A stretch of DNA of 64,000 nt, from NCBI GenBank assembly GCA_029817715.1, contig JARUPY010000387.1:2480001-2544000 (forward strand), given 5' to 3'. This DNA is from Melastoma dodecandrum. Its lineage: Eukaryota > Streptophyta > Magnoliopsida > Myrtales > Melastomataceae. The notes below the pieces were generated by a model. The model was not told the DNA's origin. It saw only the letters and a list, made by a program, of their open reading frames with translations, and searched no databases. The first letter of the stretch is position 1. The number at the start of each line of letters is the position of its first letter. Made by a program: the position numbers and the translations under genes. Positions 25,878-45,344 of this stretch are shown here, in pieces.

Positions 25878-26689
25878 GGGGGTAGCGCAGGTCACACGGT
25901 TTGCCATTCATCATAATTGGGGGGGGTTGTTTTCCCCAGGGCAGAGCCATTAGAAGTCAATGTTTATATACTTTTTCTTGTGTGTTTCCGAGGATGAGAT
26001 TGATCAGGGCAGAGCAGAGAGGAGAGTGATTGATGAGCAAATAAATGGTTGGGGGTGGGTGGAGTTTTTTGCTTCTTTTTTTAGGTATTTATGGTGAGGA
26101 TAGAATCTTTCATGTATCTAAGTAGCAATTAATGTCATTTCGGGCAATTCATTGCCCCAAGACCAGAATTGAAAAAATAAAAAGAAGAAAACGGGGTTGG
26201 AGGATGAGACAGGGAAGGATTCATCCCTTTGGATGAATGGTAATAATTATTACCAGATCTCGTCGTCCCTGTCTTAAAACTAAAAGCACATTTTATATCA
26301 CCACGTGGCAACTTATGATTCGTCTACATTAATCATCCTGCACTTAAAAAAAAAAATAGCGACGGAATTATCATGATGCCCGGACACAATCCAGGCCCCC
26401 CTTTTTTAAAATCACGTCTAAGACTGAGGTGGAAGAACTATCGAGACATTAATTTTGGTTGAATTTTACTCTAATTGTCTTATCTAACCCAGAATACATT
26501 ATAAATAAGTTGGAGATTAACCAAGTGCAGTTCACCACCAACCCATCCAAAAACATCCTTTTGCACTCGGTTCGAGCTGTGTTTTGTGCTTTGATTGTGG
26601 TTGGTGACAATGTATTCCCTCTGCCCGAGGCTTTTGCTTATGCAATGTACATGCTTTCATCTCGTAACCCTTCACATGTCCCGTTGCAG
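25878..26689. other. Spacer before the AAE gene
   Basis: AT-rich intergenic DNA and the probable leader of the next gene. An acceptor-like TTGCAG directly precedes the ATG at 26690, so an upstream exon may exist. None was identified with confidence. Confidence 0.35.
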
Positions 26690-30542
<3,853 letters not shown>

Positions 30543-31723
30543 GCTCTCCTTAAACCTGTCTGACCCACCGCAGAAGACGCTGGTTTTCGTCTGTAAATTA
30601 TGAATCATATATCTGTAATAATATCCCTCTTGTTCGACGGATCATCGCCTCTTTTGATTCTAATACAGCCTGCGGCTTAGGACGCCGGATTGGAACGTTT
30701 TATGTATCGGTCTGTTCAACAACAAAAATTCTGGACCACAGATCTCGATCTCATATGTGGATCTAACAGTTCAGAATGCAGGTCCAAATGATGAGAATCC
30801 AGTAAGGAGGTTAGAATGGAAGCACACGAGGCGAAGGCTTGATGGGCGAAGCGGTCACTAAGCGACAGGAATACCAGACGACGGGCGACAAGGAACATCA
30901 CAAGCGACAAGCGACAATTGGTTAAGCGAGCGAAGAAACTCCACGGTGAAGGCTAATGGAAGGAGATTGTTACCATGATAACTCATATGAAAAGGAAATA
31001 TTCCATGGAAACCGGCATCAAAGGAAGCGTAATAAATACGTAGGTCTAGCTTAGTATAAATACTTGTTCTTAGGCATTGCACAACGCACCTCTCTACAGA
31101 CGAACATATTGTCAATTTATCTTTTCAAGTAATCCAGCGTTCAAGCTCTCTTTGTGCTCCTGCGTTCTTGCTCACCTCCGAAGGCATCGTCGATGGCGTC
31201 CGTAAGTGCTTCCGCTTAAGGCTGTCCATCCGCTGCCTTTCTTCCTTTCATTCATTTCATACGGCGACCACACATTCAACGGATCCTCCAGGCACCAGTT
31301 GTCCATAGTGCCAGAGATTTCCAACGTGTTTCGATCCGGCTTGTGCACGGACACTTCCGAAGCGAACACGGTCAAAGAATCATCAGTGTGGCTTCAATTG
31401 TCAAAAACGAAAAGAACCTTGCACTCCCTTTCTAACCATAGAAGCAAGTCGTTTCGAAAATATCTCGGATTCGAGGATTTGTCATTTTCAACATCATTTA
31501 AGAGGATCAGACGTTGAATCGCCGTTGTAATACAGAGATTACCGATGAACAGAGAAAGAATGGTAGGTAAAGTGCGTTCCCCTGTGGATATTTGGACTCC
31601 CCACTTCCTCCACTACACCAAAACAACATTCACACAGCTTTATTCCACTCCTTTTAACAACCACCCAGCATATTAGATGTCTGAACAACACCATCCCAGG
31701 AAATCAACCACTTCTGTAAGAGA
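30543..31723. other. AAE-RALF intergenic region, possible LTR remnant
   Basis: No gene was recognised. From about 30800 to 31210 the texture resembles a retrotransposon LTR: repeated AAGCGAC-type motifs, a TATAAATAC box near 31058, and a pyrimidine-rich stretch after it. Clean TG..CA ends and a target duplication were not found, so this is only a suspicion. Confidence 0.3.
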
Positions 31724-32065
31724 ATGGCAGCAGCAGCCAGAGGCTTTCCCTCCCTAATCTTTTCCCTTTTATTGCTGTTATCTTTTGGCGTCCACGTTCG
31801 CTCGATCTGCACTGGGTCGCTCGGGGAGTGCCGCGACGGAGGCGGCATGGAGGAGTTCATGATGGATTCGGAGATCAACGCTAGGATGTTCCTCCTGGAA
31901 GATAAAAGGTACATATCCCCTGGGGCGTTGAGGAAGGATCAGCCCGTCTGCGGCGATGGCTCAAGCGGGGAAGCGTACGGCAGGGCCGGCGGCTGCATCC
32001 CTCCCCCTTCCAATCCTTACACCAGAGGCTGCTCCAAGTACTACCGGTGTAGGTCCGATTCTTGA
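31724..32065 (+). CDS. RALF-like secreted peptide precursor
   Basis: A single exon encodes 113 residues. The N-terminus (MAAAARGFPSLIFSLLLLLS) is a signal peptide. A propeptide follows with an unusual Cys pair (SICTGSLGEC), then the mature region. KRYISPGALRKDQPVCGDGS corresponds to the receptor-contacting YISY-type motif with Pro in place of the last Tyr. Four conserved Cys follow (PVC, GGC, RGC, YRC), with the terminal block NPYTRGCSKYYRCRSDS. RALF peptides signal through CrRLK1L receptors and LLG/LRX partners to control growth and extracellular pH. The usual dibasic RR cleavage site before the mature part is not obvious; only LLEDKR is present. The gene is free-standing with its own leader. 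Family call firm, subclass uncertain. Confidence 0.85.
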   Translation: MAAAARGFPSLIFSLLLLLSFGVHVRSICTGSLGECRDGGGMEEFMMDSEINARMFLLEDKRYISPGALRKDQPVCGDGSSGEAYGRAGGCIPPPSNPYTRGCSKYYRCRSDS

Positions 32066-32980
32066 TCACAACGGATGGATAAATAAAGAGAGACACGCCC
32101 GACGTACAGCCCACAGGAGCGCACGCCTGCTGGAGCAACGTTTCCAGTTCATGGAGTAAGGCACAATTGTTGTATGTACGTTCAGCTTGTTTGGGAATAC
32201 TGAGGAAGTTTTCATCGTTAAGCGTTGGTATTTTGAGAAGTAACTTTTTCTTTCTGTACAAACTAATCCCACTTCAACTGCCGCGAATCACGGGCTCTCG
32301 GCCGCGCTCCAGCTCAAACAGGAAGAAGTAGGCGGCCTCCGTGCGAGATCAGGCCCGGGGTGTCCGCCGGCAAATCGATGATGATGTACCACACGGTAAT
32401 AATTTGAACATCTTCGTCACCCCACCTTCTGCAGCCGGCCGCGATCCGCCGCAAGTAAGCCCCTCCTAGATTAGCACGCGACGAATTCACCCATGGACCC
32501 GCCTCCCCTTTTAGTCACCTCTACCGAATTCTCTAGAGTTATTCCCAGTTTATTAGGACAACATCAGTTTATTGCATTGGGGCGTCTTAGAAACTAGTGT
32601 CACATATTAACGTAATGTCCTGAAGAGTGCAATTAATGCTATGAGGATCATTGAAACCGACCGTGCACTATTAATTACACACACTCTACACATTGGCATT
32701 ACAAACGTCCAATTTTATTACATCAGGAGGATATTCAATCAAAAGCTGCATAAATAGTATCAAGTCAAGTCATCTTTATTGTGTTACATCTTTTGCTTAG
32801 GGTCAAAAGCTTTATTGTGTATTACATCAAACACTTGAAAATGAAAAGAAAAATATCACAGTTGAAGAAATCCCCAAAATGATATGGTTTGAACCGTCAA
32901 TGCTATGCTGTCAGCTAGGCATATTATGGACTTCGAAGGATGTGGAACGTGCTCGAGAGTCTGGCCGCGGCCATGAGGCT
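32066..32980. other. Spacer between RALF and laccase 3' ends
   Basis: This is a convergent intergenic region. A GC-richer patch at about 32275-32460 differs from the surrounding AT-rich DNA, but no protein match was recognised in it. Confidence 0.35.
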
Positions 32981-35065
32981 CTAACACTTGGGGAGGTCGG
33001 CCGGCGGAGGCGGCAGGGTCGAGTCTGGGGTGCCCCCGTTGTCCACCTCGAAGGCCATCGCCAGCCCCCAAGGAAGATGCACGTCCAGGTGGCAATGGAT
33101 GAACCATATGCCCGGGTTGTTGGCGGTGAACCGAATCACGGCCCATCCTCCGACTGGCACGGCGATGGTGTTCCTGATCTGGGGGTTGAAGTAATTGAAC
33201 TTGTTCCAGGCGGTGGTGGCGTTGTAGTTGCCGAAACCTTGAGCCAGGACGTGGAAGTTGAAGCCGTGCAAGTGCATGGGGTGACTCTCCACGCCAACCA
33301 AGGCCGTGTTCTGGAAGATTACCTGGACCGTGGAGTTGAACTTCAACTTCTTTACGCTCGTGCTCTTCAGTGTTATATCAAGCGGGCTCAGGCTGATGCT
33401 TGGGTCAGTGTAGTTGAACGCCAATGGCGGCTGGTTCGGGAAGTCTGTTGTGTAGACACCCGAGATGTTGTAGTAGTGGGCCTGTAAGAGGGCGGTCGTC
33501 GGGAATTGAAAGGAGCGGTTGTTCATGCTCGCAGAAAACCGCAGCCCCTGCAGACCCGGGATGGGGATCTGACAGGTCGGGCACGGTGTGAAACCAAGCC
33601 CGACTGTGATGAACATTTCCTGGTCGACCTTAGGTGCGACAGGGACCCAGTTTGGGGCGAACACCAGGCTGGTCAAGGAGGTGTAGAATTTGTTGGCGGT
33701 CGGCGTGTCGTTGAAGGCTGGCAGGGAAGGCATTACAGGGGTGGAACTTGAGGCACCTTGGTAGAGTACCAAGCCAGTGGCGGTGGTGTTGTCGAACCCG
33801 ACATTCTGGGCACTGATGTAAGGGTGGGTGGCCATGTAATAAGCGCCAGGGTATTGGTTGGCTGTAAAGAGGGCGTCGGCAGTCTGACCGGGGGCAAGGA
33901 CAATGACATCAGTCTCGTAAGGAGTCACATATGACGCGTCTGCAGCGACGACCGTGAAATTGTGCCCAGCTATCTTGAAGAAGAGCTGATTATTGAGTGC
34001 AGCGTTGATGATGCGCAGCAAGTAGGTCTTTCCCGGGATTACAGTCAAGTTGTAGATATCTATGACCATGGAAAACAACGGTGATATCACCTCTGGTCGG
34101 TTACAATTTCGAACACGAATAACAAAGAAAAAGATTGGATCAGGGCATGCTTACCATTGACAGAGCACGGGTAAAGATTTCCAGGTCTTCCATTGATGGT
34201 GTAAGCGTCGGAGTTGTTGGGGACAAAGCCAGAAGCTAGTGCCTCGTTCTCGACGGCGACCACATCGGCGTTCCAGTACTCCCCTGAAAATTTTATATAC
34301 TGGAACTAAAGCTGTGGTCTAAAAGTGATTATCTATTAACTCAAGTAACAATTGTGGCCTCGAGGAATAACCTAGGATGATGGGAACCTCGGCGTATGGC
34401 TTCAGGAACGGGTATAAACCAGACTTAGGCCGAATGATAAGGCCACCATAGACGGTGGCTCGTAGCCAGGAGACGTGGGCATGCCACCAGAGTGTGCCTT
34501 GTTGCTTCGTAACGTTAAACCTGTATGTGTATATGCCCCCGTTCGGCGGTATCGGGCATTGCGTTATGTAGCTTGGACCGTCGGCCCAGCCACTCAGCAG
34601 CTGGAAGATCCCGTGCCTGCGTTTCAACAGAGTATATTTAAGGAACCCTTCTAATTTTTCTCATATGCACGAAAAAGCTTACAATCACCCTCTGCTTACC
34701 AGTGAATGGTGAGGTTATAGGGGGAGTTGTTGATCACGTGCACGACGAGGGTGTCGCCCTCCGTGACGTTTATAATCGGCCCAGGAAGCGTCCCGTTGAC
34801 CGCAGTTATAACTCGTGTGTTGCACAACTTGTTCACCGTCAGGTTTTGCACCTGAAAGAAGCCGACCGATGGGTCCACGAGATTCGGTAAATCGTGCCGA
34901 ACAATGACAACAACTGCATGGATCATGCACCGTGGAAGCAAGCTGAAAGGGCGGGAAAACCTTTACCTGGAAAGTATACTCCACAATTGAGCCTGAAGCG
35001 ACGGAAAAGAAAGCGCCGGCTAGGACGGCTAGCGAGATCGCCAGCAGCCCGTGCGTGGCCACCAT
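32981..35065 (-). CDS. Laccase (multicopper oxidase)
   Basis: Secreted copper enzyme that oxidises phenolics such as monolignols or flavonoids in the wall. Five exons on the minus strand fit in phase: 34967-35065, 34700-34851, 34372-34616, 34155-34283 and 32981-34059, giving 567 residues, the usual size. A signal peptide ([20 protein letters not shown]) starts the protein. Copper-binding motifs are all present: IHWHG split by the second intron, [31 protein letters not shown] and [17 protein letters not shown]. Many N-x-S/T glycosylation sites are visible. The substrate-loop sequence [19 protein letters not shown] resembles the LAC7/LAC14-15 group more than the lignin LAC4/LAC17 group, but this is judged by eye. 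The last exon is 1079 bases without an intron. No lesions. Confidence 0.93.
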
Positions 35066-38000
35066 AGTAGGGAGAAGGGGGAGGGGAACTAATCAAGGGA
35101 CGACTGGCTAGAAGAAGAAGAGGAGGAGATGGGGGAAGAAGACAAGAAAACCCCGATGAATCCAAGGGGAAGACAACATCGTCCCATTTATACTCGCAAG
35201 ATGTAATGACATCTTCCTTGGGATGATGTAATAAATTACTAACCATATCTCGAGTAGTTTAATAATAACAAAAGGGAAAAAGGTAACGCTTGTTTCCCGC
35301 GTGGGATTTTTTCTTTCCTACGTGCTGGCGAGGCGAGGGAGAATAATCAAAACATGGAATTTGATCAAATATAACAACAACCTATAAATATTACCAGCTT
35401 TCTAGAACAACCCAACTCGATCCTAAAAACCTGATTATTTTATTTTATTTTTTGGGTTTTGATAGAGAATCTCCTGACTAATCATATAAACACATTGGAC
35501 TGGAATAACTACTCCATTACAATACAACTATATCGAGAGGAAAAAATGGGGAGGACATTTCTAATAAGAAAGAACCTCTGACTTGACTGACTCGCGACCA
35601 GATGAGATGTGAGAGGGAGAGGGAGTTCCGATCTCCATGCCGTTAGCAATGATTTGTTTAGTTCATGTCTTTCTATTCCTCAGGGAGTGGTTGAGGGATT
35701 GATTTGGGGATATTTTCGAACAGCGGGAAGTTATGGACGATGTCCCTTTCCCAAGGACCGAATGTCAAAACACACTATGCTAATTGTTTTTTAAGTAAAC
35801 ATTGTTAGGGTTTCTACGTTATCTTGGTGTAAGGTGGTGGGTCGTCCTCTTGACATGGCACCCACGATGTTCCTTTCCTCTCGCATTCGAGCTGGCGTTA
35901 ATCGGGAAGGACGTGCCGTGGGCATCTCGATCTCGAGGATGCTTCCATGATGATATATCTACATATGTCATCCCCTTCTTTTTCTATATGTTCGACTAAA
36001 AAAAAGTCATGGGGGGAGACGATGGATTTCCGTTGTCTTTTTTTTTTTTTTGAATTGTTGAGGCACGCGGTTTTGTACACACTTGTGTTGTAATAGGCGT
36101 TGTAAAAATTATATATATCTACATAATTCTGGCATAGTATTGGATTGTTTTTTCTTCGTGGATATACGTAATGAAATTCAATGAGTTGCCCCACACACCA
36201 AGTAATCTCTGTGTTAGGCAGGTCAAATTTAATTTTTGTTTCTCGCGTGCGACTTCTCTGATCGTGGGGCGTAGAAGAAGAAGAAGAAGAGCTACACGAG
36301 GCGACGTTTCATTGCGATCTTCGATATTATTAACTTGGACTCGAGAAAAGAAGCTTTGGCCAAGTTGTTAACTTGTACTCAAAGGAATTCCTATAAAATT
36401 GTTGTTGTTGTGTTGGTGGTGGTGGTGGTCACATATTTGACATGGAATAACGATCCATTTAATCATCCTCGACGACTAAACTATAGAAAATTAAAGGAGA
36501 AAAGGTCAGACTATATCTTTCTTCTTTGTGTACGCAATTTACGTGGATCACATAACATTCGAAATTAAAATGAGAATTCCAATTTTTTAATATATCATTT
36601 CATGGTCGAGTGTAATTTCTAGAACTGGAGTTAAAATTTTTAAAATTTTTAGGTAATTCAGAATAGGAATTCTTAAAATACCAAGTTGGTTGAACAAGTG
36701 GGGTGTAAAAAAATTCTCCAATCGCATTAAACATGTAATTAATTTACTAATTCAACCGTTTCAATAAATGATGATATGTGTCCCAAGTGTGTGTATATAT
36801 AACTCTTCACCGTTTGACCTAACAACTTAAGCGGTTAGATGTTGCTTGATTTTATATTATATAGTTTAGGATAATTTTTTTTTTTACATTTTGTTTTATT
36901 CCGACATTTAATATCCTAATTTCCTTACAAATTAATAATATTTCTAAACTCCTTTATAAAAAGGATAAAATGTGAAGATAAAGTTAGGGAAGTTGGGCAG
37001 GTTTCTTAGGTCAGATTATTATCCAATCAATTAATTAGGGGGCCTGGCGATAACAAAATTTTTGTAAAGTCAAGAAAAAAAGGAGGTGGGCTTTGCCATC
37101 CATCCGTGGGTGATGCCTTCCTCTACTCCTACCTACCTACATACCAACTGTTGTCTTAATCTTAATTAATATACATCAAACAAAACAAAAACAAAAATAC
37201 ACCCATAACCTTTTTTTTTCTCTCTCCATCCTAAATCAAATCAAATTCATTTTTTGTTTTATTTAGTGAGACTCGAATAAAATTTAAAGAAAAGCCATGA
37301 ATGAAAGACCTTGGAGGGCTGATCTGGTAGGCCCAGGTCCAACCACGACTGATGTATGGCCGGGCCCAATTAATGTTCCCCAGGAAGGCCCAGTAAATGT
37401 GTATTATGGATTTTGATAGGCCGTAGTACCACGTATCGATACACGACATGATACGATAAAATATGTGATAAGTAGAATTATCGTTGAATACGTAGGTTAA
37501 TTGTATTTTAATGCTAGATTTCTCATTTATTTATTTATTGTCTTTGAAACGTTAAAATTATAAAATAATAATCCATTTAAGAAATAGATTCGATTTTTTA
37601 TTATTTATAATTTTTAAACATGTGGACACTCATAATACGTTCGAGTAAAAAAGAGTTTAAACCCGGGGATCGGATCCAACGAATTCCCGCATACACTAAT
37701 TAATCTTGTTTGTTGTAGTGCGTACGTGACTTTGATCAGAGAAAAGGCGGGTCCAAATTACGGAATAAAGCCACTTATTCATTTGCATAATATATTCGCG
37801 TCTTTTCTTAACCTTTTTTTTCCTCCACTTTTGCTTCTCAAGTGTGCTTTTTCTTTTTCTTTTTTTTTTTTAATAACGAACGTCTGTGCTTTATTACGAG
37901 TCGAATTGAATATAAAAGCTTCGTATCGGACATTTCCTTCCCCTAATGCAAATTAAGAAAAGGGACGTGGTATTATTATTGGAAACAACTTTGGACGACA

Positions 38001-38279
38001 TAACACGTTCCTTCTTTGTGGTCCCACTCCCTCTTTGAGAGCAATCAAACTTTGAAGTGTTTGTTTAACTTAACCCAAATGTTTAGCTTAACTAAAAAGA
38101 AACATGTCATTTCATAACTAAAACACCATGTGGTAGTAGTTGTTGTTATGCATCGACAACAAGGAAAAGGATCCAAAGCATCCATTCACTCGTAAGCCTC
38201 AGTCGGAATCCAACGACACCATAAAACTCAAAACACTCCAAACGTTGATATCCCATTCTCCCATGTTCATTTGGAAAAT
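35066..38279. other. AT-rich intergenic DNA upstream of laccase
   Basis: The laccase promoter and about 3 kb of AT-rich sequence. No gene, LTR or element ends were identified. Small GAA/GGT-type microsatellites occur near 36270-36430. Confidence 0.4.
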
Positions 38280-39330
38280 GGATAAAAGTCTTTTTTTTTT
38301 TCATCTTTACGAAATTTTGTACATTTTTACGAAAAATAGCCTCTTTCATTTTTACGAAAAAATTTTGTAATGGGCCTAAATGCTTCGTAAAAATATACGG
38401 ACATTTATGAAATTTTGAAATGAACTTCGTAAAATATGTACAAACTCTAAAATCAGCAATTTCGTAAAATACGATATTTTTTGTTTTACTAAATTTTTTC
38501 GTAATGGGCCGAATAATTTCCATAATTGGTTTGTAAAAATATCCGGACTTTTACGAAATTTTGTAATGGGTTTCATAAAAATATATGAACTAAAATAGTA
38601 ATTTTTCGTAAATTACGAAAAATTCTTATGAACGGTTAATAAACAGTGATCGGGTTTGTAAAGTATCTACTAATCTTTTCGTACATTTTTATGAAAAGGT
38701 TTTGTAAATTTTGCAAATTTTCGTAACTCCGAATATGGCTCCAAACCAAAGAAGGACCTAATTGCAATTTTTAATAAATTTTTGTCCAATGACCGAGAAG
38801 CAATTGCGGACGCATGATGTAGTCGACTATGTATTCATGGTGTAGCTCGTGATGTATTCAAGGCCAATAACCTCTTATGAGGACAGACGAAAAATTAAAA
38901 ATTGTAATTTGGCCCCTTTTCGGTTCGTAGCGAGGTTGGGAGATTACGAAATTTTTTTCGTAAAAATGTACGAAAAAAATTCGTAAAATTACAAATACTT
39001 TATAAGCATGATCATTATTTATTAATTATTCGTAAAGGGTTTTTATAACTTACGAAGACATTAATGTTTGAGTTTGTATATTTTTACTAAACTTTTTATA
39101 GCTTTTATATTTTTACGAACTCATTACAAAAATTATCTGACCATTACGAAAAAAAATTTTATTTTCGAAAATTATTTAGCCCGGACAATTTTAAGAAGTT
39201 TTTATGAAGCATTAAGAAATTTTTTCGTAAAAAAAGAAGTAAGTATAAAAAAGAATATACGAAAAAAATTTCCGTAAAGCGACTTAATCTCCGTTTCCCA
39301 CTCCTTTCCTTTTTTTCGTAATAAACCCTT
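38280..39330. repeat. TTTTTACGAAA-type inverted-repeat array
   Basis: About a kilobase is packed with copies of TTTTTACGAAAA and its complement TTCGTAAAA, in both orientations. There are two dense blocks (38290-38715 and 38935-39290) around a less repetitive core (38720-38930). The arms can fold on each other, as in the subterminal regions of MULE or foldback elements. No coding capacity, and no clear termini or target duplication were found. Confidence 0.55.
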
Positions 39331-39379
39331 TTATTAATTTCATTACATCTCTCTTCAACCACTTATCTTTCAGTTTCAC

Positions 39380-39430
39380 AGTGTCCTCCTCCTCCTCCTC
39401 CTCCTCCTGTCGTCGTCGTCGTCTTCTTCC
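39380..39430. repeat. CTC/GTC triplet microsatellite
   Basis: A run of TCC triplets followed directly by GTC triplets lies about 350 bases upstream of the RING-CH gene start, probably in its promoter. Confidence 0.8.
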
Positions 39431-39764
39431 CCACTTTTGACCTTTTTTTCCACTATTTGTTCCTTAAACATTCCCGTCCTTTGTCCGAAAACCTCACCTG
39501 CTTCACTCCGTGACCTGCAATAAAAACCATTCGCTTCCCCTTCTTTTATAAATTACTATTGGAATGAATGAATGTATGATGGAGCAGAGGAAGTGGACTG
39601 CACCAGCTGCAGCACAACAACAACAACAACAACTTCTTAATCCCTGAAAACCCACCTAACCCATCACCCCTTTCCCCTTTTAATCCCGTTCGGGATGTCA
39701 AAGATCCCGCCTTGATCGCAAAGTTCCCATCTTTTCTGTAATCCGCCGACTAGGAGGAACGGGA

Positions 39765-41626
39765 ATGGGTTCGGCTGTCCAGCTCTCCGGTTCCCTCCAC
39801 CACATTGACCTCGAGGACGGGGGAAGGTACGACACTCGTCGTGGCCGTGGCCTTCACTCCTCCTCCCCCGAGATCGAGGACCGCGACCATGACGGTGCCG
39901 GCGACGACGATGATTGGAGCGTGAGCTTCTCGGACGCTGAGGTGGGCTCGTGTTACTCGCACTACTACTCAACCGCGGGAGGTTCGTACGATGAGTACAG
40001 CTTTGGGTGCATGTCCGATCGGGATGTCCCCGGGGGTTCGGGTTCGGGGAGGGTGTCATCGGTGGCGGCATCGGAGTGCTCGGTTGAGGTCGCGGAGGTG
40101 GAGGTGCATTTGTCTAAGGTCGAGAGGGAGAGGGATTGTAGGATTTGTCACCTGGGTTTGGAGAGCAATAGTCACGAGTCTGGTATGCCGATTGAGTTGG
40201 GCTGTTCCTGCAAGGATGATCTAGGTGCTGCTCACAAGAACTGTGCAGAAGCTTGGTTCAAGATTAGGGGGCACAAGTAAGTGATTAAAGGACAGTCTAC
40301 TGTTCCTTATGTTTTCCCTAATCCTGAACTGATGTGTTTTGAGAGCTTAATTTTTCTGGTTTGTGATTGCTAATGATGTGGTTCCTTTTTCTCCGTCTGC
40401 TGTTTCTCTGATGATGATGATTGTTTGGGTTGATGGATATCTCATCTTCATCATGTCATGCACTGATTTTAGTTTGTTAGGAGTCGTCTTGTTTTTCCAA
40501 GTAGTAGTTAGGAGTTTATAATAATCATCTTCATTATTACATTTCATAAAGGAGGTTGTGCAGACATGGCACGAGTCTCGCCATATGTTAATAATTCTTG
40601 TTCACATGATTGAGTTTTGGGAAGTGGTAGGAAGGCGGATATCGATGTAGAAGGTAGATGTACGAGAGATGTGAGTTCGCTACCCAGATCGCTCCTGGGC
40701 CCCTAGAAACACAGGAAGATTGGGCATATGTATACTCTGTATTACCTAATGGGACACTGATCTGGATCTCTTAGCTTTCAAAGTTAAACATTGCCAACAC
40801 GGCAATTAGATGACTATAATTAAAATAAATAAAAGTAAACAAAAGTTACCTTCTTGCTTTGTCCTTGCCTTTACTTATGGATTAGTCAAAACTCAAAAGT
40901 AAAGGCTTTCTCCTGCGGAGTTACTTGAAGGGATCGTTGCAAAGTAAAATGAGGTTGGTTTTAGTGTTCAAGTCCGTAGGCGAACTGCACTGCCCCAATG
41001 TTGTTTCATGTGGATACATTTTCTCAAGATCTTGGAATCTTTCCCATTTGCGTTGCTTTTGGATCTTCATTTCTTTTCTATAGACAAGAGAAGTGACGAA
41101 CAATATGGAATGATGCGTGGTGTATCCATTCCGAGTGTTTAGTTAACTTTCCGCATCAGAGCACCTAATTCTCTGCCAAACTTCTTTTAAGATAATTCGT
41201 ATGGTGAGAAACCGGTTGCAGAGATTATGCTAGATGAGAATTTGCTTTTTAAGATCGAGTCATGATGGAACTTCATGTGCCATTTATTTGTTTTGACTTG
41301 TTTTGTGGTGCTTGCTGGCGGCCCTCAACCGCCCACTACACGAGATCTGTAATAACGTGATTCATTGATTCGATTATTTTAGGATATGTGAGATCTGTAA
41401 CTCAATCGCACGGAACGTTATTGGTGCAAATGAAATGGAAACCACTGAGCAGTCTGCAAACGAGGTTGACAACCCCACAGCTTCATTTGCTGCAATTGCT
41501 ACATCGACTCCCTCCGAGCGGCATCACTTTTGGCAGGGTCACCGGTTTCTGAACTTCCTCCTTGCTTGCATGATATTCGCCTTTGTCATATCATGGCTTT
41601 TCCATTTCAATGTGCCATCAACTTGA
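39765..41626 (+). CDS. RING-CH (RINGv/MARCH-type) membrane E3 ligase
   Basis: Likely membrane-anchored ubiquitin ligase. Two exons, 39765-40276 and 41383-41626, join in phase and give 251 residues. The first 110 residues are acidic and Ser-rich (DGAGDDDDWSVSFSDAE). A C4HC3 RING-CH domain follows: CRICHLGLES starts it, then LGCSCKDDLGAAHKNCAEAW, and after the splice ICEICN completes the metal-binding pattern. The intron falls just before that last Cys pair. The C-terminus is a single hydrophobic segment (FLNFLLACMIFAFVISWLF) and a short tail, consistent with a tail anchor. The 1.1-kb intron contains no recognised element. Substrates are unknown. Confidence 0.9.
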
Positions 41627-42082
41627 AACCCCAGTAGAATTCCCTTAGGATGGGACTGGAACGGATTTACTTGGATTGACGAATCAATGGAAGGAACCTT
41701 CATCTTGTCGGCAGGAGATGTTTTCCAAGCTTCCGCGTTGCCTAGTTGCCCTACTGTGTATCATGATGTCCTTTCACTTAAATCTCATAAATTTAGAGGC
41801 AAATACTGCTGTGAGCATTGCAGCAAACTCCTCATTAAGTTACAGTACCATGAAGGAAATCTCAGTTCGTGATCGTCAATGGTTGGAGAGGTGGGAAGGT
41901 GCTTTGCAACCTTATTAGCGGTTGGTTTGAGACCCTGTTCTCGCTAATATAAAATTTCATACAAATGAAATCAGAGTAGTAAAGTTCACATTAATGTAAA
42001 TACAAGACATGAAAGGGGTGTTACCAAAATGTGAAAAAGAAGAACAAAGGAAAGAAGAGAATAAGGGAAAACACTATACACT
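41627..42082. other. Convergent spacer, RING-CH to BSK
   Basis: Contains the 3' ends of two convergent genes. No other feature was seen. Confidence 0.4.

Positions 42083-45344
<3,262 letters not shown>

Noticed and set aside
30800..31215. LTR-like stretch with a TATA box
   Set aside because: No TG..CA ends or target duplication could be paired, so it is not called an element.
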